Source of the DNA: Prochlorococcus sp. AG-347-L02
GTDB lineage: Bacteria; Cyanobacteriota; Cyanobacteriia; PCC-6307; Cyanobiaceae
DNA: 64,000 nucleotides
NCBI GenBank assembly: GCA_003281255.1
Contig: QCCL01000001.1
Span: 62,001-126,000, forward strand
Direction of reading: 5' to 3'
Shown here: positions 50,847 through 59,929 of the stretch, in pieces
Numbering within the stretch: the stretch's first letter is position 1
Layout: every line of letters starts with the position of its first letter
Position numbers and translations under genes: made by a program
The notes under the pieces: generated by a model
Told to the model about the DNA's origin: nothing
What the model saw: the letters and a program-made list of their open reading frames with translations, nothing else
The model's database searches: none

Positions 50847-51905
50847 ATGCAAACCTACGGTAATCCAGATACCACTTACGGGTGGTGGGCTGGAAATTCA
50901 GGTGTAGCTAATCGCTCAGGAAAATTTATCGCTGCTCATGTAGCTCATGCAGGATTAATTGTTTTCTGGGCTGGTGCTTTCACCCTTTTTGAACTTTCAC
51001 GATTTGATCCTAGTGTTCCTATGGGTCATCAACCTTTAATTGTTCTTCCACACTTAGCAACTCTAGGGATAGGGTTTGACGCTAATGGCGTAGCTATGGG
51101 AGATACTAAACCTGTACTTGCAATAGCTATTGTACACTTAGTTTCTTCTATGGTTTTAGCTGCTGGTGGACTTTTACACTCCCTACTTCTTCCAGGAAAT
51201 TTAGAAGATTCAGATATTGCTAGAGCAAGAAAATTCAATATTGAATGGGATAATCCTGACAAATTGACATTTATTCTTGGACACCATCTCCTCTTCTTAG
51301 GATTTGCAGTTATCGCTTTCGTTGAATGGGCCAGAGTCCATGGGATTTATGATCCAGCTATTGGTGCTGTAAGACAAGTTGAATACGAATTAAACCTAGC
51401 AAAAATTTGGAATCATCAAACAGATTTTTTAACAATTGATAGTCTAGAAGAAGTTATGGGTGGTCATGCATTCTTAGCTTTTGTGGAGATAACAGGTGGT
51501 GCATGGCATATTGCTACTAAGCAGGTAGGAGAATTTACTAAGTTTAAAGGTAAAGGTCTTTTATCTGCCGAAGCTGTTCTATCTTGGTCATTAGCAGGTA
51601 TAGGCTGGATGGCTATTATTGCAGCTTTCTGGAGTGCATCAAATACAACTGTTTATCCTGTTGAATATTTTGGTGAACCACTGGAGTTGAAGTTTAGTAT
51701 TTCTCCATATTGGATTGATACTGTTGATCTTCCTGATGGTGAGTTTACATCAAGGGCATGGTTAGCAAATGTTCACTATTACTTTGGTTTCTTCTTTATT
51801 CAAGGTCACCTATGGCATGCTCTTAGAGCATTAGGCTTTGATTTCAAGAGAGTTACTAATGCTATTAGTAATATTGATAGTGCCACAATTACCCTCAAGG
51901 ATTAA
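50847..51905 (+). CDS. pcbA: Divinyl chlorophyll a/b-binding antenna protein Pcb
   Basis: This 352-aa membrane antenna of the CP43/IsiA/Pcb family has six transmembrane helices and binds divinyl chlorophylls a and b in Prochlorococcus. Recognisable parts are the start [19 protein letters not shown], helix His ligands in [50 protein letters not shown] and the final [17 protein letters not shown]. The large lumenal loop of CP43 is absent, as expected for Pcb. A strong hairpin terminator follows directly. The single copy in this window fits a high-light strain. Confidence 0.96.
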   Translation: MQTYGNPDTTYGWWAGNSGVANRSGKFIAAHVAHAGLIVFWAGAFTLFELSRFDPSVPMGHQPLIVLPHLATLGIGFDANGVAMGDTKPVLAIAIVHLVSSMVLAAGGLLHSLLLPGNLEDSDIARARKFNIEWDNPDKLTFILGHHLLFLGFAVIAFVEWARVHGIYDPAIGAVRQVEYELNLAKIWNHQTDFLTIDSLEEVMGGHAFLAFVEITGGAWHIATKQVGEFTKFKGKGLLSAEAVLSWSLAGIGWMAIIAAFWSASNTTVYPVEYFGEPLELKFSISPYWIDTVDLPDGEFTSRAWLANVHYYFGFFFIQGHLWHALRALGFDFKRVTNAISNIDSATITLKD

Positions 51906-51930
51906 ATTTTTAAGTTTCTCATTAACATTA

Positions 51931-51955
51931 AAGGCCCTCTAAAGGGCCTTTTTTA
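51931..51955 (+). terminator. Rho-independent terminator of pcb
   Basis: An 8-bp perfect stem (AAGGCCCT at 51931-51938 pairing with AGGGCCTT at 51943-51950) with a CTAA loop is followed by a T run. It lies 26 bp after the pcb stop codon and stands out as the most GC-rich short stretch of the region. Confidence 0.93.
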
Positions 51956-51992
51956 TTTGAAAAATTTTGCGTATTAATTTAGATTTAGGGAT

Positions 51993-53381
51993 ATGTTTTT
52001 GAAATCATTGAATATTTTTTCGCTGCAGAATAAAGATATTTTTTCAAATTCTCTATTAATAAGTTTTTTAGGATTATTAATTATATTTTTTTTGTTGATT
52101 TTTGGGAGGAAATTTAAACTAGCTGTTCAACTTGAGAGATTTGGATTACCGATAGCAGTTATTTCTGGAATTATAGGTATATCTATCGGTCCATTTGGAG
52201 TAATACACTTTTTACCAAAAGAAACAATCAATGTTTGGAGTAATTTTCCTACTCCTCTTTTATCGTTAGTCTTCGCAACATTAATGATGGGAAGACCTAT
52301 TCCTAATATAAATGGTTTAGTTAAACCAATTTTTAATCAATTTCTATTAGCTCTTTCACTAGGTTTCGGACAATTTTTTATTGGTGGACTTATTGTTAAA
52401 TATTTTCTTCCTCCATCTATGGATGCAAACCCTCTAATGGGTTGTTTAATTGAGGTAGGTTTTGAAGGTGGTCATGGAGCTGCATCAATAATCGGTGAAA
52501 GTTTTAATAAACTGGGTTTCCCAAATGGTTTAGATCTTGGTTTGGCTATGGCAACAATGGGTCTTTTATGCTCTTCAATATTGGGTAGCATATTTATTTT
52601 TATTGGGAGAACTTTAGGCCTTTCAGATACTGAAGAAATTCTTGAACAAAAAGATGCTCTAAAGGGAAAAAGTAAGATAGGAATTTTTGGAGATTTAAGA
52701 ATTTTTATAATAAATCTTGGATTTTCTGGTTTGGCAATTTCTTTTGGTGTTTTGCTACTTAAATTTTTAAGGTATATTTCAAGTTCTTTTGGTGATTTTT
52801 CTAAGGAAATTATTTTTTCACTACCTGTATTCCCTTTTATCCTCATAGGTTCGCTCCTTATAAGATATATTTGTGAGAAAACCAAAAATACAGAATTTAT
52901 TTCAAATATTCTACAAAGGGAAATTGGAATTTTATCTACAGATTTATTAATTTTTACAGCTATGGCGAGTTTAGATATTGCAGTTGTTTTTGATAATTGG
53001 GTACTTATTTTAGTCTTTACTTTTTTCGGTTTATTTTGGAATTTAATCTGCATTGCTTATTTCGCATACTTTATTTTTGAAGATTATTGGTTTGAAAAAA
53101 GTTTGATAGAGTTTGGGAATTCTACAGGAGTAGTAGCTTCTGGGTTGCTTCTTTTAAGGCTTGCGGATCCTAAAAATATTTCTAAAACCTTACCTATTTT
53201 TACATCAAAACAGCTATTTGCTCAGTTAATTCTTTCTGGGGGATTATTCACAGTTCTTGCACCATTAATGATTTCTACAATTGGGTTGGATTATTGGACA
53301 GAAATATGTGCTCTAATTACGTTCGGAGTTCTTTTTATTGCATTGATTTTTAATAAAGTAGAGATGAAAAAGTTTCAATAA
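51993..53381 (+). CDS. gltS: GltS-type sodium/glutamate symporter
   Basis: This 462-aa integral membrane protein has about 11-12 hydrophobic segments. It shows the GltS hallmark glycine-rich loops: VGFEGGHGAASIIGESF near residue 155 in the first half and FGNSTGVVASGLLLLRLADP in the second half, consistent with the inverted-repeat fold of the ESS family. GltS members import glutamate with sodium; the cyanobacterial substrate is inferred. It lies downstream of the pcb terminator, so it probably has its own promoter in 51956-51992. Confidence 0.85.
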   Translation: MFLKSLNIFSLQNKDIFSNSLLISFLGLLIIFFLLIFGRKFKLAVQLERFGLPIAVISGIIGISIGPFGVIHFLPKETINVWSNFPTPLLSLVFATLMMGRPIPNINGLVKPIFNQFLLALSLGFGQFFIGGLIVKYFLPPSMDANPLMGCLIEVGFEGGHGAASIIGESFNKLGFPNGLDLGLAMATMGLLCSSILGSIFIFIGRTLGLSDTEEILEQKDALKGKSKIGIFGDLRIFIINLGFSGLAISFGVLLLKFLRYISSSFGDFSKEIIFSLPVFPFILIGSLLIRYICEKTKNTEFISNILQREIGILSTDLLIFTAMASLDIAVVFDNWVLILVFTFFGLFWNLICIAYFAYFIFEDYWFEKSLIEFGNSTGVVASGLLLLRLADPKNISKTLPIFTSKQLFAQLILSGGLFTVLAPLMISTIGLDYWTEICALITFGVLFIALIFNKVEMKKFQ

Positions 53382-53417
53382 TAACTCTAGAATACTTTTA
53401 GGTTTAATTTTATTTTA

Positions 53418-53676
53418 ATGTCATTTCCTCCCTACAATATTCCACCTCAAGAAAATAAAGGGAAGTGGTTTAGGAGTCATTTACTCGGCAGGGAAATCGA
53501 ACTTGGTGAATTGTATAGTCTTGGGTCAAATGATTTAGATTTGCTTATGGCTGAGACTGCAGAAATTAAGAAGCGATCTTGATTTTAAAGAAAAGAATAT
53601 AGGTAAATTCAGGACTGCAGGATATTTTTTAGAGTTAGCAAGAATAATTGAGAAAAGGAAGTTGTTAGAAAGTTAG
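53418..53676 (+). pseudogene. Small conserved-type protein gene split by a one-base frameshift
   Basis: An ATG at 53418 opens a 54-codon frame (MSFPPYNIPPQENKGKWFRS at its start) ending at TGA 53580-53582. The +1 frame continues at once with a coding-like, startless stretch, SDLDFKEKNIGKFRTAGYFL onwards, to TAG 53674-53676. Joining the two gives a plausible protein of about 85 aa. Removing one A from the ATTAAGAAGC run (53565-53574) would restore ...AEIRSDLDF... It is therefore a frameshift mutation, a sequencing error, or, less likely, programmed frameshifting. The family is not recognised. The 3' end overlaps the GST gene. Confidence 0.6.
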
Positions 53677-54332
53677 TTAGAGGGAAAATAATTTTTTCTA
53701 GAATTTGGTTTCCATAATTCGTATTTATACATTAAAGATTTAAATTTTGTATTATTTTCAAAGGAATATAACCAATTTTTTATTGAGGATTCAAAATAAT
53801 TTGTCCTTTTTTGACTTTCACAAGCGATTCTAAATTGTCTTACGAAAGGCCAAATAGACCAATCAGCGATTGTGGGGCTATCTCCAAAAAAGTATTTGTT
53901 TTCTGCAAGAAGTTTGTTCCACCTCTTTACAAATTTAATCGCATTTGTGAAATGAAATTCTTCATCACTATTCTTAAATCTTGTGGCATATTTAAATCGA
54001 TCTAAATGATATTTGAATTCGTTATCGTTTTCATTAATTATTTCAAAAATATCTTCCTTTTTGTTCTCAGGGAAATAAATTAATTTGATATTTTCCTTTT
54101 TTGACTCTAATAGAGCCCACAGGATGATTTCAAGGCTTTCTTCAATAACTTCTCCATTTTTTTTTATAAGTATTGGAACCGTTTTCGTCTTTGAAATATT
54201 TAAAAAATCTAGAGGTTTATTTTTTAAATCAATTTCTCTTATCTCTACTTTTATTTCACAAACTAAAAGGGCCCATCTTGCACGAATTGCATATGGACAT
54301 CTTCGAAATGAATATAAAATGTCGTTTTTCAT
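53673..54332 (-). CDS. Glutathione S-transferase family protein
   Basis: This 219-aa protein has a thioredoxin-like N-domain beginning with LYSFRRCPYAIRARWALL, where C12 is the candidate active residue. The cis-Pro in KTVPILI and the glutathione-binding EES motif near residue 65 follow. The all-helical C-domain (from about residue 85) includes the conserved TIADWSIWPFVRQF. It may act in detoxification or redox repair; the substrate is unknown. It stands alone on the minus strand, converging on the frameshifted gene. Confidence 0.88.
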   Translation of the reverse strand: MKNDILYSFRRCPYAIRARWALLVCEIKVEIREIDLKNKPLDFLNISKTKTVPILIKKNGEVIEESLEIILWALLESKKENIKLIYFPENKKEDIFEIINENDNEFKYHLDRFKYATRFKNSDEEFHFTNAIKFVKRWNKLLAENKYFFGDSPTIADWSIWPFVRQFRIACESQKRTNYFESSIKNWLYSFENNTKFKSLMYKYELWKPNSRKNYFPSN

Positions 54333-54406
54333 ATTGTAAAAACTTTAAATTTCCCTAATTCTTTTAGTATTATCTAAGTAGGAACATTATTAATTTTACA
54401 ACGCAA

Positions 54407-54949
54407 ATGTCGGGATATGTTTACCTTATAAGAGTAGGAGACCTTTATCGGATTGGGAAAACAGATAATCTTGAAAAGAAAATTAAGAAATTAAAACCAG
54501 ATGAATTATTAACATCAATCATGACAAAGGAGCCAGAAACTCTCGAAGCAAGATTATTAAGAAAATATAAGTCGCAAAGAATTCCTGAAACTGGTTACTT
54601 AAAGCTCTCTAAAAGACAAATTAGAGAATGTAAAAAGCAATTTCAATTAAAGGGTAGCTTACCTCACACTTTAGATGCTGAAGTTTCCATAACTTTATTT
54701 GCATCTTTTTTATTGTTTTCATTAAGTTTCTTAATTTTTAATTATTTAAATTTTGGATTTGTAAAATCTACATCTTATTCTTTCGGAATGGCATCTCTAC
54801 CAATGGTTATATTATTTATTACAGGTAGTTTTGGCGGATACTTTTCTGAAGATTTATCTCTTTTTTCATTGTTAACTAATCGAATAAAAGGTTTATTTAT
54901 TGCAATTGCAATGCTTTCAATGGCTTACTTAATTTTCAATTTAGGTTAA
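54407..54949 (+). CDS. GIY-YIG/T5orf172-like domain fused to membrane segments
   Basis: The first about 80 of 180 residues resemble the T5orf172/MUG113 branch of the GIY-YIG nuclease fold: GYVYLIRVGDLYRIGKTDNLEKK at the start, then a PETLEARLLRKYKSQRIPETGYLKL segment. Residues about 90-180 contain three hydrophobic segments with no known domain. Nuclease residues are only partly conserved, so activity is doubtful. It converges on the SDR gene with a 4-bp overlap. Confidence 0.68.
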   Translation: MSGYVYLIRVGDLYRIGKTDNLEKKIKKLKPDELLTSIMTKEPETLEARLLRKYKSQRIPETGYLKLSKRQIRECKKQFQLKGSLPHTLDAEVSITLFASFLLFSLSFLIFNYLNFGFVKSTSYSFGMASLPMVILFITGSFGGYFSEDLSLFSLLTNRIKGLFIAIAMLSMAYLIFNLG

Positions 54950-55653
54950 ATTTCATAATTACAATTTAAGGCAATTTCAAATGGAACTGATTGGGTCGGT
55001 AACCTCAGAATAGTTGAGCATATTTCAGCAATATCTTCAGGTTGTGTCATGCTTGATTTGTCTAAGGAAGAGATATTTTGGGCCATTTTTGTATTAACCC
55101 AGCTTGGGCAAATTGCTGAAACCCTTATATTTTTATCCCAACCTTTATTTTTCATCGTTTGGCATAATCCCATCAATGCAAATTTTGAAGAAGAATAAGC
55201 GGCTAAATCGCCTTTAGATCTTTTCCCACTCATTGAAACTAATACAATAATTCTTCCTCTGCCTGAGGTACATAAATGATCCCAAGAAAGCCTACATAAA
55301 TTCCAAATTGCCAAAAAATTGATATTTAATGTATTTAAAATATCTTCTTCATCACCATCTTTGTATAAGAAAGGAACTTTCGATAATACTCCAGAACAAT
55401 TTATTACTGTGTCAAATCCTCCAAATTCATCTGTGGTATTCTTTATCCAATTTTCGGCTGTAATTTTTTTTAATGCATCATAGTGGTTGATTATAATTTT
55501 CCCTTCTGGCCATTTATTTGGATCAATAATGCTTCCTTTTAATGATTCTAAATCTCTTATTCCAACACTAATTCTATTGCCTTCTTTTAATTCTTTATGT
55601 GCAATATTTAGTCCAATACCTCTACTAGCTCCACTTATTAATATGGTTCTCAT
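54946..55653 (-). CDS. Short-chain dehydrogenase/reductase
   Basis: This 235-aa classical SDR has the cofactor loop GASRGIG at residues 8-14, NCSG in place of the NNAG motif, a catalytic Ser in VLVSMSGKR, and YSSSK with the catalytic Tyr and Lys. The substrate is unknown. It starts 7 bp downstream of the lycopene cyclase stop on the same strand, so co-transcription is likely. Confidence 0.87.
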   Translation of the reverse strand: MRTILISGASRGIGLNIAHKELKEGNRISVGIRDLESLKGSIIDPNKWPEGKIIINHYDALKKITAENWIKNTTDEFGGFDTVINCSGVLSKVPFLYKDGDEEDILNTLNINFLAIWNLCRLSWDHLCTSGRGRIIVLVSMSGKRSKGDLAAYSSSKFALMGLCQTMKNKGWDKNIRVSAICPSWVNTKMAQNISSLDKSSMTQPEDIAEICSTILRLPTQSVPFEIALNCNYEI

Positions 55654-55660
55654 TTTTAAA

Positions 55661-56944
55661 CTATATGTTTGGAAATATTATCCTAAGTAACATTTTAAAT
55701 TCTCTACCATGCATAATCATAAGACCTTTCTTTACACTCCACGGAGCCTTTATAAACATAACGCACATCGCATATACAATCTCTTTTAAGGTAAGAGTAT
55801 CAGTTAAAAAACCATACCATTGATTTTTAGGTAGTTGGAAAAAACTTCCAAAAAATTCTCTCAATAGTTTCTCATCAAATCTCATGAGTTTTTCTAATCC
55901 AAATTGGTAAAGTGACTTCTTCCTTATTAATTCTTTTGACCATAAAGTTTCCCAACCTTTTCTAGCGATATGATAAGTACTTAGATTTTTGTTTTTAATT
56001 GCTTCTGAGACTGCCTTAGCGACAAGTGGAGCTCTTCTTAAAACATTACCAATTAAATATCCAGATGCAGGATGTACCATTGAAGCAGCACCTCCATATC
56101 CAAGTATTTGTTGTTTGAAATCTGGGATTGGCATATTCATAGGAAGAAACAAACCAAGCTCTTCATGTTGCATACTTGTAATTGATATATTTCGATAAGA
56201 AAGCCTCTTCTCTAATCTCTCTTTTAAATTTTCCATAGTTAGTGGATTTACTAAACCGAGAGATGTCTCTTCAAGAAAATATTTCCCATCCCCCATATCC
56301 ATGGCATAAAGAAAAGTGGGCGGTTCTTTTTTTTGCTCATCGTTAAGATGGTCATTTCTATAGTCCATTAATACAAACTGCCCTTTCTTAAGTGGAGGTT
56401 TACTAAAATTGCCTACTATCCCATAACAAGTTTGGACTGCTAAAGGACCACACGATTTTAGTTTAAGAAAAACAGGATCATATCCTGTTGCATCTACTAC
56501 TAATCTTGCAGAGTAAGTCTTGCCATCTTTTGTCGTTACTGTACTTTTGTTTTTTTCAAAATGTATTTTGTTCGCAAAGCCTTGATGCCATTTAATAAAA
56601 GACTTATTGCATTCATTAAACCAATAATTGTGGAGTTTCTTTTTATCGAATAGTCCATAATCTAGTGAATGTTCCGTGGCTTTATTCTCGTCGTCCTGTT
56701 CTTCTAAAGCGCCATGCCCAAAAAAACTTACAGTATTCTTCCATCTATATTCAAGTAAGTCTTGTAGCCCTAGTTGGTCAACTTCTCTCCCCCAAATGCC
56801 ATATGTGTTTGGCCAAGGTTCATCTGGACCATTTGGAGAAAGCACTTCAACATCTAATTTTTCCTTTCCTAAAGCTGATGCAATTGCCATGCCTGCAGGC
56901 CCTGCACCTAAAACAAGAACATCTGACATATTTTCTTTTGACAT
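55661..56944 (-). CDS. crtL: Lycopene cyclase (CrtL type)
   Basis: CrtL cyclises lycopene ends to make the rings of carotenes and zeaxanthin. The 427-aa flavoprotein has the dinucleotide fold VLGAGPAGMAIASAL near residue 10. The cyclase-typical segments PWPNTYGIW, VDATGYDP and GGAASMVHPASGYLIGNVLRRAP also occur. Prochlorococcus has two paralogues, a beta- and an epsilon/beta-type cyclase; which one this is cannot be settled by eye. It sits next to an SDR gene. Confidence 0.92.
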   Translation of the reverse strand: MSKENMSDVLVLGAGPAGMAIASALGKEKLDVEVLSPNGPDEPWPNTYGIWGREVDQLGLQDLLEYRWKNTVSFFGHGALEEQDDENKATEHSLDYGLFDKKKLHNYWFNECNKSFIKWHQGFANKIHFEKNKSTVTTKDGKTYSARLVVDATGYDPVFLKLKSCGPLAVQTCYGIVGNFSKPPLKKGQFVLMDYRNDHLNDEQKKEPPTFLYAMDMGDGKYFLEETSLGLVNPLTMENLKERLEKRLSYRNISITSMQHEELGLFLPMNMPIPDFKQQILGYGGAASMVHPASGYLIGNVLRRAPLVAKAVSEAIKNKNLSTYHIARKGWETLWSKELIRKKSLYQFGLEKLMRFDEKLLREFFGSFFQLPKNQWYGFLTDTLTLKEIVYAMCVMFIKAPWSVKKGLMIMHGREFKMLLRIIFPNI

Positions 56945-57168
56945 TAAATATAAATCTTATGATTAAGGAAATTTATGGAACAAATTATTACTTCTAGGCT
57001 TATGATTATATATTTCATCCAAAACTTGTAATGAGAGTAGATTAATAATAATCAAATTACTCAATTACTAGTGACTAAGTTTTCAGTGTTTTAACAATAA
57101 TTTATAAGATTACAAAATAAAAAATACTTAAAAATCTTTTTATTATAAAAAAATAAATAGCAAATTAA

Positions 57169-58170
57169 ATGATTAAAAATCAAAATATTTTAATTACTGG
57201 AGGTAATTCAGGCATAGGACTTTTTGCCATTATTAATTTACTAAAGACGAAAAATAATTTATACGTTGTAATAAAATCTAAATTAAGAAAGAAGGAATTT
57301 CTCAAAACAATTGAGAAATATTTTGATAAAAATTATCTTAGTAAATATTTAAATATTATTGAAAATTGTGATCTTTCAAATCTAGAGAATATTAAAAAAA
57401 TTAAGGATTACTTTATTAGTAAAAAGATTTTCTTAGATGTTATTATTTTAAACGCAGGATTGCAATATACGGGTTCTTTTTACCCTAAAGTATCAAAACA
57501 GGGGGTAGAACTAACTTTTGCAGTTAATCATCTTGCACATTTTTACTTAGTGAATATTTTAAAAGATTTAGTTAGAGATAAAGAAGAATCTAGAATCATT
57601 ATTACATCATCAGATGTACACAATCCCAATAGTTCAGGTGGAAATATAGGAAAAAAAGCAGGACTTAAAAATCTACTTGATTTTAGAAAAAAAGTTACTG
57701 GTCAATTTTTAAATTTTAATGCTGATGAATCTTATAAAAATAGTAAGTTATGTAATATTTTGTTTGCTAAAGAACTTGCAAAAAAATTAAAATTATCATC
57801 AAGTAAAATTTCTGTAATTACTTGGGCCCCAGGTCTCGTAATACCAAATGATGATTTAGGTTTTTTTAGATATAGCAAACGTTTTAATCTCTTTGGATAT
57901 TTAATTTTTTCTAAAATTGCAAAAAACATTTTAGGAATTTCTGAAAGTATAGAAAATGCTGGTAAGATTCTTTCTGAAATTGTTTTTGATTCAAATTTTA
58001 ATAATATTGGTTATATTCATTTAAGTAATAAACTTATATCTTTTAAAAAACATAAATTAGTTGAAAGTAATGTTAGTGATGAAGCAAATAATTCTGAGTT
58101 GGCTTCAAAACTCTGGGTTTTAAGTGAAGAGATTTGTAGATCATTTGGCTTTGTTACTTTCAATATTTAA
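57169..58170 (+). CDS. Protochlorophyllide-reductase-like SDR
   Basis: This 333-aa protein has the SDR cofactor motif GGNSGIG (11-17), NAG (95-97) and the catalytic pair Y189/K193 in SYKNSK, which is close to the YKDSK of light-dependent protochlorophyllide reductase. Large-SDR POR-like sequences follow (LCNILFAKELAKK, then ITWAPGLV). It is very Lys/Asn/Ile-rich. It may be a POR paralogue or another SDR; the usual POR cysteines are not obvious. The final 30 bp overlap the MscS gene on the other strand. Confidence 0.78.
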   Translation: MIKNQNILITGGNSGIGLFAIINLLKTKNNLYVVIKSKLRKKEFLKTIEKYFDKNYLSKYLNIIENCDLSNLENIKKIKDYFISKKIFLDVIILNAGLQYTGSFYPKVSKQGVELTFAVNHLAHFYLVNILKDLVRDKEESRIIITSSDVHNPNSSGGNIGKKAGLKNLLDFRKKVTGQFLNFNADESYKNSKLCNILFAKELAKKLKLSSSKISVITWAPGLVIPNDDLGFFRYSKRFNLFGYLIFSKIAKNILGISESIENAGKILSEIVFDSNFNNIGYIHLSNKLISFKKHKLVESNVSDEANNSELASKLWVLSEEICRSFGFVTFNI

Positions 58171-59178
58171 GGTTTGTGTTGGGAACGCAAACTCTATATT
58201 ATTAACAGCAAATTCCTCAATAATTCTCAAATTTATAGATTGTTGAGCTTCCATTGCAGCGAGATAATTATTTGTTGGAATGTAATAAACAAGTTCGAAA
58301 TTAAGACTGAAGTCGCCGAAATCTGTGAAATGACATCTATCAAAAGACGCATCTTTTGTCTCTTCAACTATTTTTTTAATTATTATTGGAATCAATTTCA
58401 TAAGTTTTGGAGAGGTTTCATACACAACTCCCAATTTATGAACTAACCTTCTTTTTTCCATTTGTGCGTAATTTGAAATTATTCCATTTGTTAGGGCGCT
58501 GTTGCTCATTACTATTACTTCTCCATTAATACTTCTTATCCTTGATGATCTTACTCCCACTCTCTCAACCATTCCTAGAACGCCATCAGATTTTATAAAC
58601 TCACCTTTTTGAAAAGGTTTATCAAGCAGAATTGTTATATATTCAAAAAACTCCTGAACTGGATCTTTTAAAGCTAATCCTGCTCCAATACCTCCTGCAC
58701 TTAGTAAAGCCCAAATAGCAGTCATTTGAACACCTATATTTTGTAAGAAAAATATTGAGCCAATAGTCCATGTTAATGCTTTTATCAATGGAGTTAATGA
58801 AGATACCATTGAACTAATTGAGGAATCATTAATTTTCGAGGTCGATTCTGTTAAAGATCTTATTAAAACTTTGTTGAGAGCTTTTATGATGATTATTAAT
58901 ATAAATAATTTAAAAATATTCAATAAGACAGAGATAAAACTTATTTCATCAGCAAAAAAATAGTCAATTGAAAAATAAAATGAGAGGAGGAAACCTATAG
59001 GTTTTATAATTCCAGAGATCACCTCAAAAATAAAATCATCGAAATTTGTTTTTGTTCTTTTGGAAATCTTTTTAAAAAATATTTTTGAAAGTTTAGAAAT
59101 TATTATCGATAATAAAGTTCCAATAAAAAAAATAAATATTGCCAGAAGGAAGTTTTCAGTAATTAATTTCATATTCAA
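58141..59178 (-). CDS. MscS-family mechanosensitive channel
   Basis: This 345-aa protein has about four or five N-terminal hydrophobic segments and a pore helix rich in Gly/Ala (ALLSAGGIGAGLALKDPVQEFF) typical of MscS. The beta domain (PFQKGEFIKSDGVLGMVERVGVRSSRIRSINGEVIVMSNS) follows. The channel releases solutes on hypo-osmotic shock. The 3' end overlaps the POR-like gene by 30 bp in a convergent arrangement. Confidence 0.9.
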   Translation of the reverse strand: MNMKLITENFLLAIFIFFIGTLLSIIISKLSKIFFKKISKRTKTNFDDFIFEVISGIIKPIGFLLSFYFSIDYFFADEISFISVLLNIFKLFILIIIIKALNKVLIRSLTESTSKINDSSISSMVSSLTPLIKALTWTIGSIFFLQNIGVQMTAIWALLSAGGIGAGLALKDPVQEFFEYITILLDKPFQKGEFIKSDGVLGMVERVGVRSSRIRSINGEVIVMSNSALTNGIISNYAQMEKRRLVHKLGVVYETSPKLMKLIPIIIKKIVEETKDASFDRCHFTDFGDFSLNFELVYYIPTNNYLAAMEAQQSINLRIIEEFAVNNIEFAFPTQTLNIESNKAK

Positions 59179-59249
59179 ATAAATCTTAAATTTTATCTCT
59201 AATAAAATTTTAAATTATCTCTAAACAACAAACCAGTCTTTATTTTTCT

Positions 59250-59819
59250 TTAACTCATAATTATATTTCTAATTTCTTTAAATTCCTTTCTATCAGCAGT
59301 TTTGCATAATTCAAAAATTATTGATTCAGTTGTTGTTAAGATCGCACCATTCTGAGTCATTCTTTGTAACGCTATTTCATGATCTACCCTATTTCGACTT
59401 CCCATCGCATCTGATATGAGAATAACTTCAAATCCTTTTTGTAAGCAATCTAAGACTGTTTGTTGAATACAAATATGCGTTTCAATACCACAAACTATCA
59501 AATTAGTAATTTTCTTATTTTTAAGTTCTTTTGAAAATTCTTCTAATTTAGATAGGCTAAATTCCATCTTTTCAAATTTTCTAAATCCTGCTTTTGGTGA
59601 TAATTCAGGTATCGTCCTCCCCAATTTAAGCGGATTCTGTTCAGATATAAATATGTTTTCTTCTAAAATTTGGTAAGCATTTAAAAGCTTTTTGAGGTTT
59701 TTGATTATTGAATCCTTATTAAAAATTGGTCTTATTATTTTTTCCTGAATATCAATAATTAGCAAGGCGTTTACTTTTGATGATAATTTATCAGAAGAGA
59801 TTTCTTGATCATTCATCAT
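59250..59819 (-). CDS. Isochorismatase-family hydrolase
   Basis: This 189-aa cysteine hydrolase has the triad Asp D23 (LLIIDIQEK), Lys K84 (FEKMEFS) and Cys C117 in the conserved VCGIETHICIQQT segment. Such proteins hydrolyse amides such as nicotinamide or isochorismate ethers; which one applies here is unknown. It is adjacent to fur on the opposite strand, with about 110 bp between their starts. Confidence 0.88.
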   Translation of the reverse strand: MMNDQEISSDKLSSKVNALLIIDIQEKIIRPIFNKDSIIKNLKKLLNAYQILEENIFISEQNPLKLGRTIPELSPKAGFRKFEKMEFSLSKLEEFSKELKNKKITNLIVCGIETHICIQQTVLDCLQKGFEVILISDAMGSRNRVDHEIALQRMTQNGAILTTTESIIFELCKTADRKEFKEIRNIIMS

Positions 59820-59929
59820 TTACGTATAAATATATATCTAAAATAATATTTTGAAGAACTTTAGTAAACATTTTAAATCAAAAAGTTGTTTTACTCTCAT
59901 CTAGAGTTATTATTGAGAATAGCCATTGG

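Noticed and set aside
52472-53053. 193-codon minus-strand open frame opposite gltS
   Set aside because: It lies wholly within the clear GltS coding frame, is Lys/Pro/Ile-biased and has no recognisable domain.
56945-57168. Gap between lycopene cyclase and the POR-like gene checked for a tRNA or small RNA
   Set aside because: No T-loop-like motif, hairpin with T run or acceptor-stem pairing found by eye; only a 12-codon frame is present.
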